DNA of 64,000 bases from Streptomyces liangshanensis. Lineage in GTDB: Bacteria; Actinomycetota; Actinomycetes; Streptomycetales; Streptomycetaceae. The stretch is taken from assembly GCF_011694815.1 (NCBI RefSeq), contig NZ_CP050177.1, forward strand, positions 5,930,001 through 5,994,000, in the 5' to 3' direction. Positions within the stretch are counted from its first letter, which is position 1. Every line of letters starts with the position of its first letter. The notes under the pieces are model-generated. The model made no database searches. It was not told the DNA's origin and was given only the letters and a program-made list of their open reading frames with translations. The position numbers and the translations under genes were made by a program. Positions 47,211 through 55,302 of the stretch are shown in pieces.

Positions 47211-48125
47211 CTACACTCCGCCGTTCTTCAGCGCGGAGGTCTTCAGCACCACCAGGACGAGCAGCACCGCGAGCGTGCCCGCGCCCGCCACCACCTGGAG
47301 CGCGGTCCGGTTCCTGGCCGGGCTGTACGCGAGCGCCAGCGTCACCGCGCCGCCCGTGAGCAGGCCGCCCAAGTGGCCCTCCCAGGACGTGAATCCGGCG
47401 GATATCACCATCCAGATCAGGAATCCCGCCATGAAGCGGTTCACGGGCGCCATGTCGTGGCCCAGCCTGCGGTGGGTGACGTAGAACGCCGCCGCGAGGC
47501 CGAACAGCGCGCCCGAGGCGCCCACCGTCGTGTCCTGCGGCGCGATCAGGTAGACCAGCACGGAACTGCCCACCGCCGACAGCAGATACACCGTCAGGTA
47601 CCGGACCCGGCCCAGCTGTTCCTCCGCGAAGCGGCCCAGCGTCCACAGCGAGAACATGTTGACGACGATGTGCATGATCCAGAACGAGCCGTCGGCCGGG
47701 GACTTGTGCAGGAAGGCGCCGGTGACCAGCCGGTACCACTCGCCGCCGACCACCCCCACCGTCCTCAGCTCGGGGAATTCGGGGCCCCACAGGTACCACG
47801 TCCCGTCCGGCGCCACGCTCGCCGCGCCCAGCATGCCGAACCGGTCGACGAGGTCGGGCCGCGCCAACTCGCCCAGGTAGCAAAGGACGTTGATCGCGAT
47901 CAGCGCGATCGTCACCACCGGGGCGGCGTACCCGGACACCTGCCCGCCGAAGACCGTCCGCGGCCGCCTGACCGAGCGCTGCCCCTCCCGTACGCACTCC
48001 ACGCAGTGATGGCCGACGGCCGCCTCCCGCATGCAGTCGGGACAGATGTACCGGTCGCACCGCGTACAGCGGACGTGGCACTCGTACTTGGGATGGCGAT
48101 AGCAAGTGGTGACCGCGGCCTCCAT
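47211..48125 (-). CDS. Rhomboid family intramembrane serine protease with N-terminal zinc finger
   Basis: 304 aa. Residues 8-44 hold a Cys/His-rich module (CYRHPKYECHVRC, CDRYICPDC, HHCVEC) that looks like a B-box-type zinc finger. The rhomboid core has about seven membrane segments, with Ser204 in GASG and His251 in WEGHLGG as the catalytic dyad, and the HIVVNMFSL segment (rhomboid HxxxN motif). The ATG at 48125 has AAGGAG 6 nt upstream. Cleaves membrane protein substrates within the bilayer; the finger probably recruits substrates. Confidence 0.93.
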   Translation of the reverse strand: MEAAVTTCYRHPKYECHVRCTRCDRYICPDCMREAAVGHHCVECVREGQRSVRRPRTVFGGQVSGYAAPVVTIALIAINVLCYLGELARPDLVDRFGMLGAASVAPDGTWYLWGPEFPELRTVGVVGGEWYRLVTGAFLHKSPADGSFWIMHIVVNMFSLWTLGRFAEEQLGRVRYLTVYLLSAVGSSVLVYLIAPQDTTVGASGALFGLAAAFYVTHRRLGHDMAPVNRFMAGFLIWMVISAGFTSWEGHLGGLLTGGAVTLALAYSPARNRTALQVVAGAGTLAVLLVLVVLKTSALKNGGV

Positions 48126-48320
48126 GGCCGGCTCCTTCGTGCGGGGTGAGCGGGGGACGTCGGCCGGTGGGGCGGCGGCGATCAAGGTAGCGAACCCCAC
48201 CGACACCCCTCCCACCGCCCACCCACCCCACCCGTTCCCACCGGCAGACCCCCTCCCCCCGGAGACCAGGAGGCGTACCCTCACCCCACGCACGACAGCC
48301 GCCGAGGCAGGGGGAGTTCC

Positions 48321-48764
48321 ATGGGTTCCGCGATCAGTCTCCGCAAGGTGGAGGAGACCGCGCCCGCGCTGGTGAACCTGTACAAGAGCGCCGCGGTCTC
48401 CCTGGAGAAACACGGCCTCGGCGGACAGCGCGCCGCTGTCCACCTCGTCCTCGACCACTCCGGTTCCATGCGCGACCACTACAAGGACGGCACCGTCCAG
48501 GCCCTGGCCGAACGGGTCCTGGGCCTCTCCGCCCACCTGGACGACGACGGCACCGTCCCGATCACCGTCTTCTCCACGGACATCGACGCCGAGGCCGACA
48601 TCTCACTCGCGAACCACGCGGGCCGGGTGGCCGAGATCGTCGGCGCGCTCGGGCACATGGGCCGCACCAACTACCACCTGGCCATGGACACGGTGATCGA
48701 CCGGCTGCTCGGCGAGTTCCCGCGGTGGCTGCGCCGGGCCCGGGAGCTGGGGATCGTGGCATGA
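48321..48764 (+). CDS. VWA (TerF-like) protein with apparent internal deletion
   Basis: 147 aa. The N-terminal part is a good von Willebrand A domain: ISLRKVEETAPALVNLYK, the MIDAS motif DHSGSM (45-50), and GHMGRTNYHLAMDTVIDR. The frame then goes straight into LLGEFPRWLRRARELGIV, which resembles the extreme C-terminus of full-length Streptomyces homologs (about 220-235 aa as I recall them). About 80 residues of the VWA core, including later MIDAS ligands, therefore seem missing without a frameshift. Good AGGGGGAG ribosome site. May not fold; possibly a pseudogene that stays in frame. Confidence 0.75.
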   Translation: MGSAISLRKVEETAPALVNLYKSAAVSLEKHGLGGQRAAVHLVLDHSGSMRDHYKDGTVQALAERVLGLSAHLDDDGTVPITVFSTDIDAEADISLANHAGRVAEIVGALGHMGRTNYHLAMDTVIDRLLGEFPRWLRRARELGIVA

Positions 48765-49330
48765 CGCCGCGTCTGTTGCCTGCCGGGCGGCGGGTCGGGG
48801 TGCCGTGGAAGAACGGTGGGGGGATCACGCGGGAGGTTCTGGCCGGGTTCGAGGGGGGTGGGGGGTTCGACTGGCGGGTCAGTCTGGCGGAGGTGGCCGG
48901 GGACGGGCCGTTCTCGGTGTTCCCCGGTGTCGACCGGATCCTGACGCTGGCCGAGGGGGACGGCATGGACCTCACCGTCGGCGGGCGGCGGTGGCGGGTC
49001 GGGGAGCGGTTCGTCCCGCTGGCGTTCCCCGGTGACACGCCGACGGACTGCGCGCTGCTCGGGGGACCGGTCGTCAACCTCAACGTCATGTGCCGCAGGG
49101 ACCGGGCGGCGGCGCGGGTGGAGGTCGTACGGGGGCGTCTCACCGATCCCGTACGGATCACCGCCCCGGCCGCCGGCGAGACCGTCCTCGTCGTGGCCCT
49201 GGAGGGCGCGGCGGCGCTCGGCGACCTGGACCTCGGCCCGTACGACGCCGTGCTGCTCGGCCCCGGCGAGGAGCCGGCGCGGCTCAGGACCGAGGGGCGG
49301 GCCGCCGTGGTGGTGCTGCGGGCGCTCTGA
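48761..49330 (+). CDS. HutD/Ves family protein
   Basis: 189 aa cupin-fold protein. Family signature VPWKNGGGITREVLAG near the N-terminus, then FDWRVSLAEV and GPFSVFPGVDRILTLAEGDGM. HutD is linked to histidine utilisation and Ves to stress in E. coli; no reaction is established. The ATG at 48761 overlaps the preceding stop (ATGA), preferred over the longer in-frame start at 48725. Followed by a hairpin. Confidence 0.9.
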   Translation: MTPRLLPAGRRVGVPWKNGGGITREVLAGFEGGGGFDWRVSLAEVAGDGPFSVFPGVDRILTLAEGDGMDLTVGGRRWRVGERFVPLAFPGDTPTDCALLGGPVVNLNVMCRRDRAAARVEVVRGRLTDPVRITAPAAGETVLVVALEGAAALGDLDLGPYDAVLLGPGEEPARLRTEGRAAVVVLRAL

Positions 49331-49352
49331 GGGGGGCTCCGGCACGCCCCCC
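49331..49352 (+). terminator. Terminator after hutD-like gene
   Basis: 7-bp GGGGGGC/GCCCCCC stem, 8-nt loop, starting right after the stop codon. Confidence 0.6.
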
Positions 49353-49451
49353 GGACCGGTCGTCCCGTTTCCCGCGTGTTGTTCTCACCGCACGCCGGGC
49401 GACCGTGCTAGGCTTACAAGCGTTGCAGTTTTGGTACCCATGAACTTTATG

Positions 49452-49491
49452 TGCGCCTGACGGAAACTCGCTCAGGCGCATTATTGTTTTT
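49452..49491 (+). terminator. Intrinsic terminator-like hairpin in the cold-shock leader
   Basis: Perfect 9-bp stem TGCGCCTGA/TCAGGCGCA with an 11-nt loop, followed by the U-rich run TTATTGTTTTT. It lies ~90 nt upstream of the cold-shock ORF. U-tracts are rare in this GC-rich genome, so this is one of the clearest rho-independent signals here. It may act as an attenuator or release a short leader RNA. A weak TTGCAG (49423-49428) and CTTTAT (49445-49450) upstream may be the promoter. Confidence 0.65.
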
Positions 49492-49579
49492 GCCGGCTTC
49501 TCCGGATGGGGCTCAATGCGGCGACGAGGAATTCGTGAAGTGCGGATTTCCGGCTCTGCACCTGTTTTAGGAGAATGAC

Positions 49580-49783
49580 ATGGCTACTGGCACCGTGAAG
49601 TGGTTCAACAGCGAAAAGGGCTTCGGCTTCATCGAGCAGGACGGCGGCGGCGCCGACGTCTTCGCCCACTACTCGAACATCGCCACCCAGGGGTTCCGTG
49701 AGCTCCAGGAGGGCCAGAAGGTCTCGTTCGACGTCACGCAGGGCCAGAAGGGCCCGCAGGCGGAGAACATCGTCCCGGCCTAG
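49580..49783 (+). CDS. Cold-shock domain protein (CspA family)
   Basis: 67 aa OB-fold RNA/DNA chaperone. RNP1 KGFGFI and RNP2 VFAHY are present; the sequence from [17 protein letters not shown] to QAENIVPA is a standard full-length Csp. AGGAGA sits 7-8 nt before the ATG. A leader of ~130 nt with a hairpin precedes it, and a DEAD-box helicase gene follows, a typical cold-response pairing. Confidence 0.96.
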   Translation: MATGTVKWFNSEKGFGFIEQDGGGADVFAHYSNIATQGFRELQEGQKVSFDVTQGQKGPQAENIVPA

Positions 49784-49803
49784 TTCCCGGACGTGTACCT
49801 CGC

Positions 49804-49840
49804 AGCCGGGGCTCGCACCGTGCAGGTGCGGGCCCCGGCT
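49804..49840 (+). terminator. Hairpin between csp and helicase
   Basis: 16-bp stem with one mismatch and a GTGCA loop, 20 nt after the csp stop. It would allow abundant short csp mRNA and partial read-through. A 13-bp direct repeat (CTGTTCTCAGGCC, 49845-49857 and 49859-49871) follows. Confidence 0.7.
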
Positions 49841-49888
49841 CGCGCTGTTCTCAGGCCGCTGTTCTCAGGCCCAGGAAGGCTTTACTGA

Positions 49889-51526
49889 ATGACTCGCCCC
49901 GAGCGGCAGGACCGTGCTGCCAGACCTGCCGGCAAACGCCCGGTGAATTCACGCGGACAGGGCTCCGCGCGCGGTACGGCGAAGGCCCCGGCCCGCCGTG
50001 CCCCCGCCCGCCCCCAGGAATTCACTCTGCCGGAGACCCTTACCCCCGCACTGCCTGCCGTCGAGGCGTTCGACGAGCTCGACATGCCCGCCGGGCTGCT
50101 GAAGACCCTCACCGCCCAGGGCGTGACGGAACCCTTCCCGATCCAGGGCGCGACGCTGCCCAATTCCCTCGCGGGCCGTGACATCCTCGGCCGCGGACGG
50201 ACCGGCTCCGGCAAGACCCTGGCCTTCGGGCTCGCGCTCCTCGCCCGCCTCGCGGGCCGCCACGCCGAGCCCAAGGCCCCCCTCGCGATGGTCCTCGTGC
50301 CCACCCGCGAGCTGGCCCAGCAGGTGACCGACGCGCTCACCCCGTACGCCACGGCGGTGAACCTCAAGATGGCCACGGTCGTCGGCGGGATGTCGATCAC
50401 CAAGCAGTCGGGACAGCTGCGGCGCGGCGCCGAGGTGCTCGTCGCGACCCCCGGACGGCTCAAGGACCTCATCGAACGCGGCGACTGCCGCCTCGACCAG
50501 GTGGACATCACCGTCCTCGACGAGGCCGACCAGATGGCCGACATGGGCTTCATGCCGCAGGTCACCGCGCTGCTCAAGCAGGTGCGGCCCGACGGCCAGC
50601 GGATGCTGTTCTCCGCGACGCTGGACAAGAACATCGACCGGCTCGTACGGCAGTACCTGACCGACCCCGTCGTGCACTCCGTCGACCCCTCGCAGGGCGC
50701 GGTCACCACGATGGAGCACCACGTGCTGTACGTCCTGGACGAGACGGACAAGAAGGCCGTCACGACCAGGATCGCGGCCCGCGACGGCCGGGTGCTGCTC
50801 TTCCTGGACACCAAGCGCTCCGTGGACCGGCTGGTCAAGCGCCTGCTGGCCAGCGGCGTACGGGCGGCCGGGCTGCACGGCGGCCGTTCGCAGCCGCAGC
50901 GCAACCGCACCCTCGACCAGTTCAAGACCGGCCAGGTCACCGCGCTCGTGGCGACCAACGTGGCGGCCCGCGGCATCCACGTGGACGACCTCGACCTCGT
51001 CGTGAACGTCGACCCGCCCGTCGACCACAAGGACTACCTGCACCGCGGCGGACGCACCGCCCGCGCGGGGGAGTCCGGCAGCGTCGTGACGCTGGTCCTG
51101 CCCGAGCAGCGGCGGGAGATGACCCGTCTCATGTCCGACGCGGGCATCGACCCCAAGTCGGCCAGGATCAAGTCCACCGACGAGGAGCTGGCGGTCCTCA
51201 CCGGCGCCCGGGAGCCCTCCGGGATCGCCGTGGTCATAGAGGTGCCCCAGCCCGTGGTCCAGCAGAAGCAGAAGCCGCGCACCGCCCGCCCCGCCCGTTC
51301 CGGGTCACGCGGTGCCGGACGCTCCACCACCGGGGGCACCCGTACAGGGGCCACGGGCGGCGCGCGTTCGGCCGCGGGCGGGGGCGCCGGAAGCGGCGCC
51401 CGCACCGGCGGAGGCGCCAGGACCGGCGGCGGTACGGGAGCCGGCAACGGCGGCCGTGGCCGACGCGGCCGGGGCGGCGGCGGAGCGGGCGGCGAGGGCG
51501 GCGGAGGCCGCCGTACCGCGGCCTGA
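49889..51526 (+). CDS. DEAD-box RNA helicase
   Basis: 545 aa. Q-motif region near FPIQGATLP, motif I GRGRTGSGKT, Ia PTRELAQQ, Ib TPGRL, II DEAD (LDEADQM), III SAT, IV-V ATNVAARGIHVDDLDLVVN, VI HRGGRTARAG. N-terminal basic tail of ~45 aa, and a C-terminal ~90-aa Arg-Gly-rich tail (TGGARSAAGGGAGSGARTGG) for RNA binding. Lies behind the cold-shock gene and probably unwinds structured RNA in cold or ribosome assembly. Ends at a strong terminator. Confidence 0.96.
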   Translation: MTRPERQDRAARPAGKRPVNSRGQGSARGTAKAPARRAPARPQEFTLPETLTPALPAVEAFDELDMPAGLLKTLTAQGVTEPFPIQGATLPNSLAGRDILGRGRTGSGKTLAFGLALLARLAGRHAEPKAPLAMVLVPTRELAQQVTDALTPYATAVNLKMATVVGGMSITKQSGQLRRGAEVLVATPGRLKDLIERGDCRLDQVDITVLDEADQMADMGFMPQVTALLKQVRPDGQRMLFSATLDKNIDRLVRQYLTDPVVHSVDPSQGAVTTMEHHVLYVLDETDKKAVTTRIAARDGRVLLFLDTKRSVDRLVKRLLASGVRAAGLHGGRSQPQRNRTLDQFKTGQVTALVATNVAARGIHVDDLDLVVNVDPPVDHKDYLHRGGRTARAGESGSVVTLVLPEQRREMTRLMSDAGIDPKSARIKSTDEELAVLTGAREPSGIAVVIEVPQPVVQQKQKPRTARPARSGSRGAGRSTTGGTRTGATGGARSAAGGGAGSGARTGGGARTGGGTGAGNGGRGRRGRGGGGAGGEGGGGRRTAA

Positions 51527-51550
51527 TCCACGGCCCCACGGCACACCACC

Positions 51551-51588
51551 CGAACGCCCGGCAGCGCCCACGCGCCGCCGGGCGTTCG
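51551..51588 (+). terminator. Helicase gene terminator
   Basis: Perfect 12-bp stem (CGAACGCCCGGC) with a 14-nt loop, 24 nt after the stop. Confidence 0.75.
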
Positions 51589-51742
51589 CGCGTCCGGGCG
51601 CGGTCCGGTCGCAGTCCGGCCGCCCGGCGACGGGATCGGGCGGCCGTCGGCGGTGCGTGACGCGCGTGGCTCCTGAGGCGGTACGAACGGGATCCGGACG
51701 GTGAACGAACCGGGAAATCAGGCATGTTGGGGGGCCGCGGTC

Positions 51743-51773
51743 TTGACGTGTACATATCTACGCGCGTCATCAT
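51743..51773 (+). promoter_or_regulatory. Candidate promoter of the secreted RNase gene
   Basis: TTGACG at 51743-51748 and CATCAT at 51768-51773 (19-nt spacing), ending 6 nt before the ATG with no ribosome site. Spacing is one base long and the -10 is weak. Confidence 0.35.
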
Positions 51774-51779
51774 GGGCGC

Positions 51780-52169
51780 ATGCGAATTCCCCCACGTATC
51801 GCCGCCCTGGGCTCCGTCGTAGCCCTCGCCTCCACGCTCCTGGCCGGCACGGCCGCCGTCACCGCTTCCGCGGCCCCCAGCGCCGTCGGCAGCATCTGCT
51901 ACGGCAGCCTGCCCTCACAGGCCAGGACGACCCTCAGCCTCATCGCCCGTGGCGGGCCGTTCCCGTACTCCCAGGACGGTGCCGTCTTCCAGAACCGCGA
52001 GCGTCTGCTCCCCCTCCAGGCCTCCAGCTACTACCACGAGTACACCGTCGTGACCCCCGGCTCCCCCGACCGCGGCGCCCGCCGCATCATCACCGGCAAG
52101 AAGGTCGACGAGGACTACTACACCTCCAACCACTACGCCTCGTTCTCGCTCGTCAACTACGGCTGCTGA
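51780..52169 (+). CDS. Secreted guanyl-specific ribonuclease (RNase Sa/N1/T1 family)
   Basis: 129 aa. Signal peptide at about 1-32 (RIPPRIAALGSVVALASTLLAG, then ASAAP), mature enzyme of ~97 aa. It closely resembles RNase Sa of S. aureofaciens as recalled: GPFPYSQDGAVFQNRE with catalytic Glu74, RGARRIITG with the arginines, and catalytic His118 in SNHYASFSL. Cys40 and Cys129 should form the disulfide. Cleaves RNA after G outside the cell. The barstar-type inhibitor gene lies 77 bp downstream. Confidence 0.95.
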   Translation: MRIPPRIAALGSVVALASTLLAGTAAVTASAAPSAVGSICYGSLPSQARTTLSLIARGGPFPYSQDGAVFQNRERLLPLQASSYYHEYTVVTPGSPDRGARRIITGKKVDEDYYTSNHYASFSLVNYGC

Positions 52170-52202
52170 CAAGCCCCTGAGAACACGACGGACGACGGGT
52201 CC

Positions 52203-52220
52203 GGGCGGCCACGGCCGCCC
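52203..52220 (+). terminator. Hairpin between RNase and barstar genes
   Basis: 8-bp GGGCGGCC/GGCCGCCC stem with a 2-nt loop. It may separate the RNase transcript from the inhibitor gene, which has its own -10. Confidence 0.5.
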
Positions 52221-52233
52221 GCCCGGGGAAAGG

Positions 52234-52239
52234 TAGCCT
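52234..52239 (+). promoter_or_regulatory. -10 element of the barstar-type gene (leaderless)
   Basis: TAGCCT ends 7 nt before the ATG at 52247, with no ribosome site. Independent expression of the inhibitor would protect the cell. Confidence 0.45.
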
Positions 52240-52246
52240 CCGTCCC

Positions 52247-52549
52247 ATGACCGTGACCTATGTGATCGACGGGGCGGAGGTCACCGACCTCGACAGCTTC
52301 TGGCGGGTGATCGGCGCCGCGGTGAACGGACCCGGCGGGTACTTCGGGCGCAATCTCGACGCGCTCGTCGACTGCCTGCGCGGCGGGTTCGGCACGCCCG
52401 ACGACGATGACTTCGCCTTCGAGTGGCGCGCCCACGACGTCTCGCGCGCGGCCCTGGACCGGGCGCGGGCCGGCGGCGGGCCCTCGGTGTTCGGCGAACT
52501 CGCCGAGATCATCGAGGAGGGCGCGCCGGGCGGCCTGCGGCTCCTCTGA
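52247..52549 (+). CDS. Barstar family ribonuclease inhibitor
   Basis: 100 aa. The inhibitory helix GYFGRNLDALVDCLRG matches barstar residues that plug the RNase active site; Asp38 and Asp42 correspond to barstar Asp35 and Asp39. No signal peptide, so it stays in the cytoplasm while the RNase is exported. Adjacent to the RNase Sa-type gene on the same strand; cognate pairing is inferred from position. Confidence 0.92.
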   Translation: MTVTYVIDGAEVTDLDSFWRVIGAAVNGPGGYFGRNLDALVDCLRGGFGTPDDDDFAFEWRAHDVSRAALDRARAGGGPSVFGELAEIIEEGAPGGLRLL

Positions 52550-52603
52550 GGGGCCGGTACGAGGCGGGCCGCGACGCGAGGCGGTCCGCTACGACGCGGG
52601 CCG

Positions 52604-52942
52604 CTACGAGGCCTGGTCGGGATCCGGCAGCGGGATCCACTTGTGCGACCAGGCGATGACCGACTCCAGCACCGGTTCCAGTTCGAGGCCCCTCTCGGTG
52701 AGGTGGTACTCGACCTGGACCGGTGTCGTGTCCAGGACCCGGCGCTCGATCAGCCGGTCCTCCTGGAGCGCGCGCAGCCGCTGCGCCAGCATCGTGTCGC
52801 TGACGCCCGGGATGGCCGCCTTGATCTGCGCGTACCGATGCTGCCCGGTGAACAGGGCGCGCAGGACCGCGCCGGTCCACCGGGTGCCGATCAGCTCGAT
52901 CGCCGTGTGGAAGCGCACGCACACCGGGTGGATGTCGGTCAC
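52604..52942 (-). CDS. HxlR-family transcriptional regulator
   Basis: 112 aa winged helix: AIELIGTRWTGAVLRALFTG, RYAQIKAAIPGVSDTMLAQRLRALQEDRLIERR, YHLTERGLELEPVLESVIAW. An N-terminal Cys (PVCVRFH) is at the position used for redox or aldehyde sensing in some HxlR proteins. The GTG at 52942 overlaps the reductase stop (GTGA). Probably controls the reductase operon from the promoter at about 53604-53640. Confidence 0.93.
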   Translation of the reverse strand: MTDIHPVCVRFHTAIELIGTRWTGAVLRALFTGQHRYAQIKAAIPGVSDTMLAQRLRALQEDRLIERRVLDTTPVQVEYHLTERGLELEPVLESVIAWSHKWIPLPDPDQAS

Positions 52943-53529
52943 GGCGTCACGGCCGCCGGCCGGGGCGCGCGCAGCGGGCGCAGTGCCTCGCCGACCCGCT
53001 TGAGCTCGTCGAACATCGCCTTCGCGGAGCCGGTCATGGCGTCGGTGGCCGCCAGGCTCCCGTCCTCGTCGACGAGCCGGTGGGCGAAGGGGATGGGCAC
53101 CGCCTCGAACACCGGGGTCATCCGGAGCGTGGTGACGACCTGCTTGATCATCTGGGCCGCCCGGGTGCCCCCGGCGACCCCGCCGTAGCTGACGAGGGCG
53201 ACCGGCTTGTGGTGCCACTCGTTGTGCAGGTAGTCGATGGCGTTCTTCAACTCCGCGTTGTAGCCGTAGTTGTACTCCGGCATGACGAACACGAAGGCGT
53301 CCCCCTCCGCGATCCTGGCGCTCCAGTCGCGGGTGTGCTGGTGGACGTACTGACCCAGCCGCGGGTGGTTCGGCTCGTTCATGAACGGCAGGTTCACCTC
53401 GGCGAGGTCTATCAGCTCGACCTCCTCGAAACCACCGTGCTCGCGTGCCTCCGCATCGACCCACCGCCCGATGGTCAGGCCGATCCGGCCGGGCCGCGTG
53501 CTCGCCACGATGATCTTCAGGTGTGCCAC
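52939..53529 (-). CDS. NAD(P)H-dependent FMN reductase
   Basis: 196 aa flavodoxin-fold reductase. FMN-binding IVASTRPGRIG at the N-terminus, VMPEYNYGYNAELKNAIDYL and SYGGVAGGTRAAQ. Reduces FMN or quinone/azo-type substrates. The GTG at 53529 has AAGGAG 6 nt upstream, so the longer in-frame start at 53574 was rejected. Coupled to the HxlR regulator, a pairing typical of electrophile response. Confidence 0.93.
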   Translation of the reverse strand: MAHLKIIVASTRPGRIGLTIGRWVDAEAREHGGFEEVELIDLAEVNLPFMNEPNHPRLGQYVHQHTRDWSARIAEGDAFVFVMPEYNYGYNAELKNAIDYLHNEWHHKPVALVSYGGVAGGTRAAQMIKQVVTTLRMTPVFEAVPIPFAHRLVDEDGSLAATDAMTGSAKAMFDELKRVGEALRPLRAPRPAAVTP

Positions 53530-53603
53530 TGCTGTCTCCTTGTGCGGGGTGTCGGCCGGTACGGCCCCCGGCACCCCGAAACGGGGGTGACCGGTACGGG
53601 AAG

Positions 53604-53632
53604 AGACTACGGATTCCTTAGTCGATAATCAA
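53604..53632 (-). promoter_or_regulatory. Promoter of the reductase-HxlR operon
   Basis: On the minus strand TTGATT, 17 nt, TAGTCT: a good vegetative sigma-factor promoter, ~75 nt before the reductase start. It overlaps an ACTACG...CGTAGT inverted repeat (53606-53611 and 53635-53640) that may be the HxlR operator. Confidence 0.6.
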
Positions 53633-53673
53633 AGCGTAGTGACTATCGTGCGCGGGAGGGACCGGCCGTCCCG

Positions 53674-55302
53674 TCAGTGGCGCCGGGGGAGCGTCCGTTC
53701 CAGGCGCCGCCGCTCCGGCCCTTCCGGTACGTAGCGCACCGCCTCCACCGCCGTCCGGCGCGCCCCGCCGCCCGCGTCCCCGTCCGCCAGGATCCGGGCC
53801 AACGCCCCCACCGCGCGCGGGTCCTGACGTACCGCCAGACCACGCGCCGCCGCCGCGGCCGTGTCCGCCTCCGGGTCGTCGAGCCGGGCCGCCAGCGCCT
53901 CCCGCAGGGTGGGTGTGTCGTCCACCACACCCGCCAGGCCCCGGACGGCCGCTTTCCGTACGGAGGCGTCCGCGTCGCCGCTCAGCAGGATCAGCGCCCA
54001 CACCCCGTCCCCCTGACCGTCCGGTACGAGCCCGGCCAGCGCCGCCGCCACCCGCCGCCGCACCCCCGCGTCCCGGTGGCCCGAGTGGCGCAGGATCTCG
54101 GGCAGCGCGCCCGGATCGCCCTGGCGCCCGAGCCCCGTCACCACCGCGCCGATCAGCGTCGTCTCCGTCGCCCCGCGCGACAGCTCCCGCAGCAGCGCCA
54201 CCGCACGCGCGGTGAACCGGCCCGCGCCCTCCGCCGTGTCCTGCGCCGCGCCGTCCGTGGCCCCGCCCAGGCCCGCCAGGACGTCCGCCGCGAAGGCCTG
54301 CCGCAGCGCATCCTCGCCCGCACACCACGCGGCCGCCGCGAGGAACGTCTCCTCGTCGCCGCGCCGCCACAGCGCGGCCGCCGCCTCCGACCAGTCGTCC
54401 CGGCCGCGGTCCCCGCAGCGCAGCGCCCGGCCCGCCAGTTCCTCGTACGGCGTGCGGACGCCCGACTCGGCCTCCAGCAGCGTGGCGACCGCGGCGTGCC
54501 CCGTCTGCTGCTCCTGGCCGGCCACCGGCAGCCCGTCCCGGAGCAGTTCCACGACGACGGTCTCGGAGCCGTCCTCCTCGATCCGGCGCACCACGGTCTC
54601 GTACCCGTCGCCGTAGGCGCGCAGCAGCCCCGCGCGCACCTCCCGCTCCACGTCGACCCCCATCCAGCGCCGCGCCTCGGCGAGCGCCGCGGCCAGCGTG
54701 CCGGTGTCGGGGGTGGGGTCGGGGGATCGGGCGTCGGGGGCCGTGCTGTGGGCGTCCGGGTCCGTGTCCGCGTCCGTGCCGGTGGTCGGCGCGCCGCGGG
54801 TGCCCGCGCCGTACCGCAGCAGGACCCGGGTGGTCGAGGGGGAGCCGCGTCGGGCGGCGAGCACCAAGGGTGGTTCGTCGCCGGGGCCCGGGAGGTCCGG
54901 GTCCGCGCCGTGCTCCAGCAGCGCTTCCGCCGTGTCGGGGAAGCCCTGGACGACGGCCCAGGCCAGGGCGGTGAAGCCGAAGGCCTCCCGCCGGTCGGGC
55001 CGCGCGCCCGCGGCGAGCAGCGCCCGTACGACCTCGGTGTGGCCGCCGCTGGCGGCCCCGCACAGGGGCAGGTCCGCGCCGTCGGGGCCGCTGCCGCGCT
55101 CGGGGTCGGCGCCGGCGGCGAGGAGCAGCCGTACCAGGCCGGGTTCGTCGCTGACGGCCGCGAGGTACAGGGCGCTCTGGCCGTCGTCGTCGGTCGCGTC
55201 GGCGGGGACGCCGGCCCGCAGGAGGTGGACGACCGTGTCGTCCGCGCCGCTCAGCACCGCCTCGAACAGGCCATGCACACCCGCTGTTGGCTCGATCGTC
55301 AT
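53674..55302 (-). CDS. Ankyrin-repeat and HEAT-repeat protein
   Basis: 542 aa. Residues ~1-175 contain about five ankyrin repeats (LYLAAVSDEPGLVRLLLAAG, GHTEVVRALLAAGA, FGFTALAWAV, DTAEALLEHGADPD). A Thr/Asp/Pro-rich linker (~176-205) follows, then a central helical domain and C-terminal HEAT/PBS-lyase-like repeats (DASVRKAAVRGLAGVV, AAAARGLAV, ARILADGDAGGGARRTAVEAV) from about 370. Likely a protein-binding scaffold; no catalytic motif, no signal peptide. Partner unknown. Confidence 0.85.
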   Translation of the reverse strand: MTIEPTAGVHGLFEAVLSGADDTVVHLLRAGVPADATDDDGQSALYLAAVSDEPGLVRLLLAAGADPERGSGPDGADLPLCGAASGGHTEVVRALLAAGARPDRREAFGFTALAWAVVQGFPDTAEALLEHGADPDLPGPGDEPPLVLAARRGSPSTTRVLLRYGAGTRGAPTTGTDADTDPDAHSTAPDARSPDPTPDTGTLAAALAEARRWMGVDVEREVRAGLLRAYGDGYETVVRRIEEDGSETVVVELLRDGLPVAGQEQQTGHAAVATLLEAESGVRTPYEELAGRALRCGDRGRDDWSEAAAALWRRGDEETFLAAAAWCAGEDALRQAFAADVLAGLGGATDGAAQDTAEGAGRFTARAVALLRELSRGATETTLIGAVVTGLGRQGDPGALPEILRHSGHRDAGVRRRVAAALAGLVPDGQGDGVWALILLSGDADASVRKAAVRGLAGVVDDTPTLREALAARLDDPEADTAAAAARGLAVRQDPRAVGALARILADGDAGGGARRTAVEAVRYVPEGPERRRLERTLPRRH

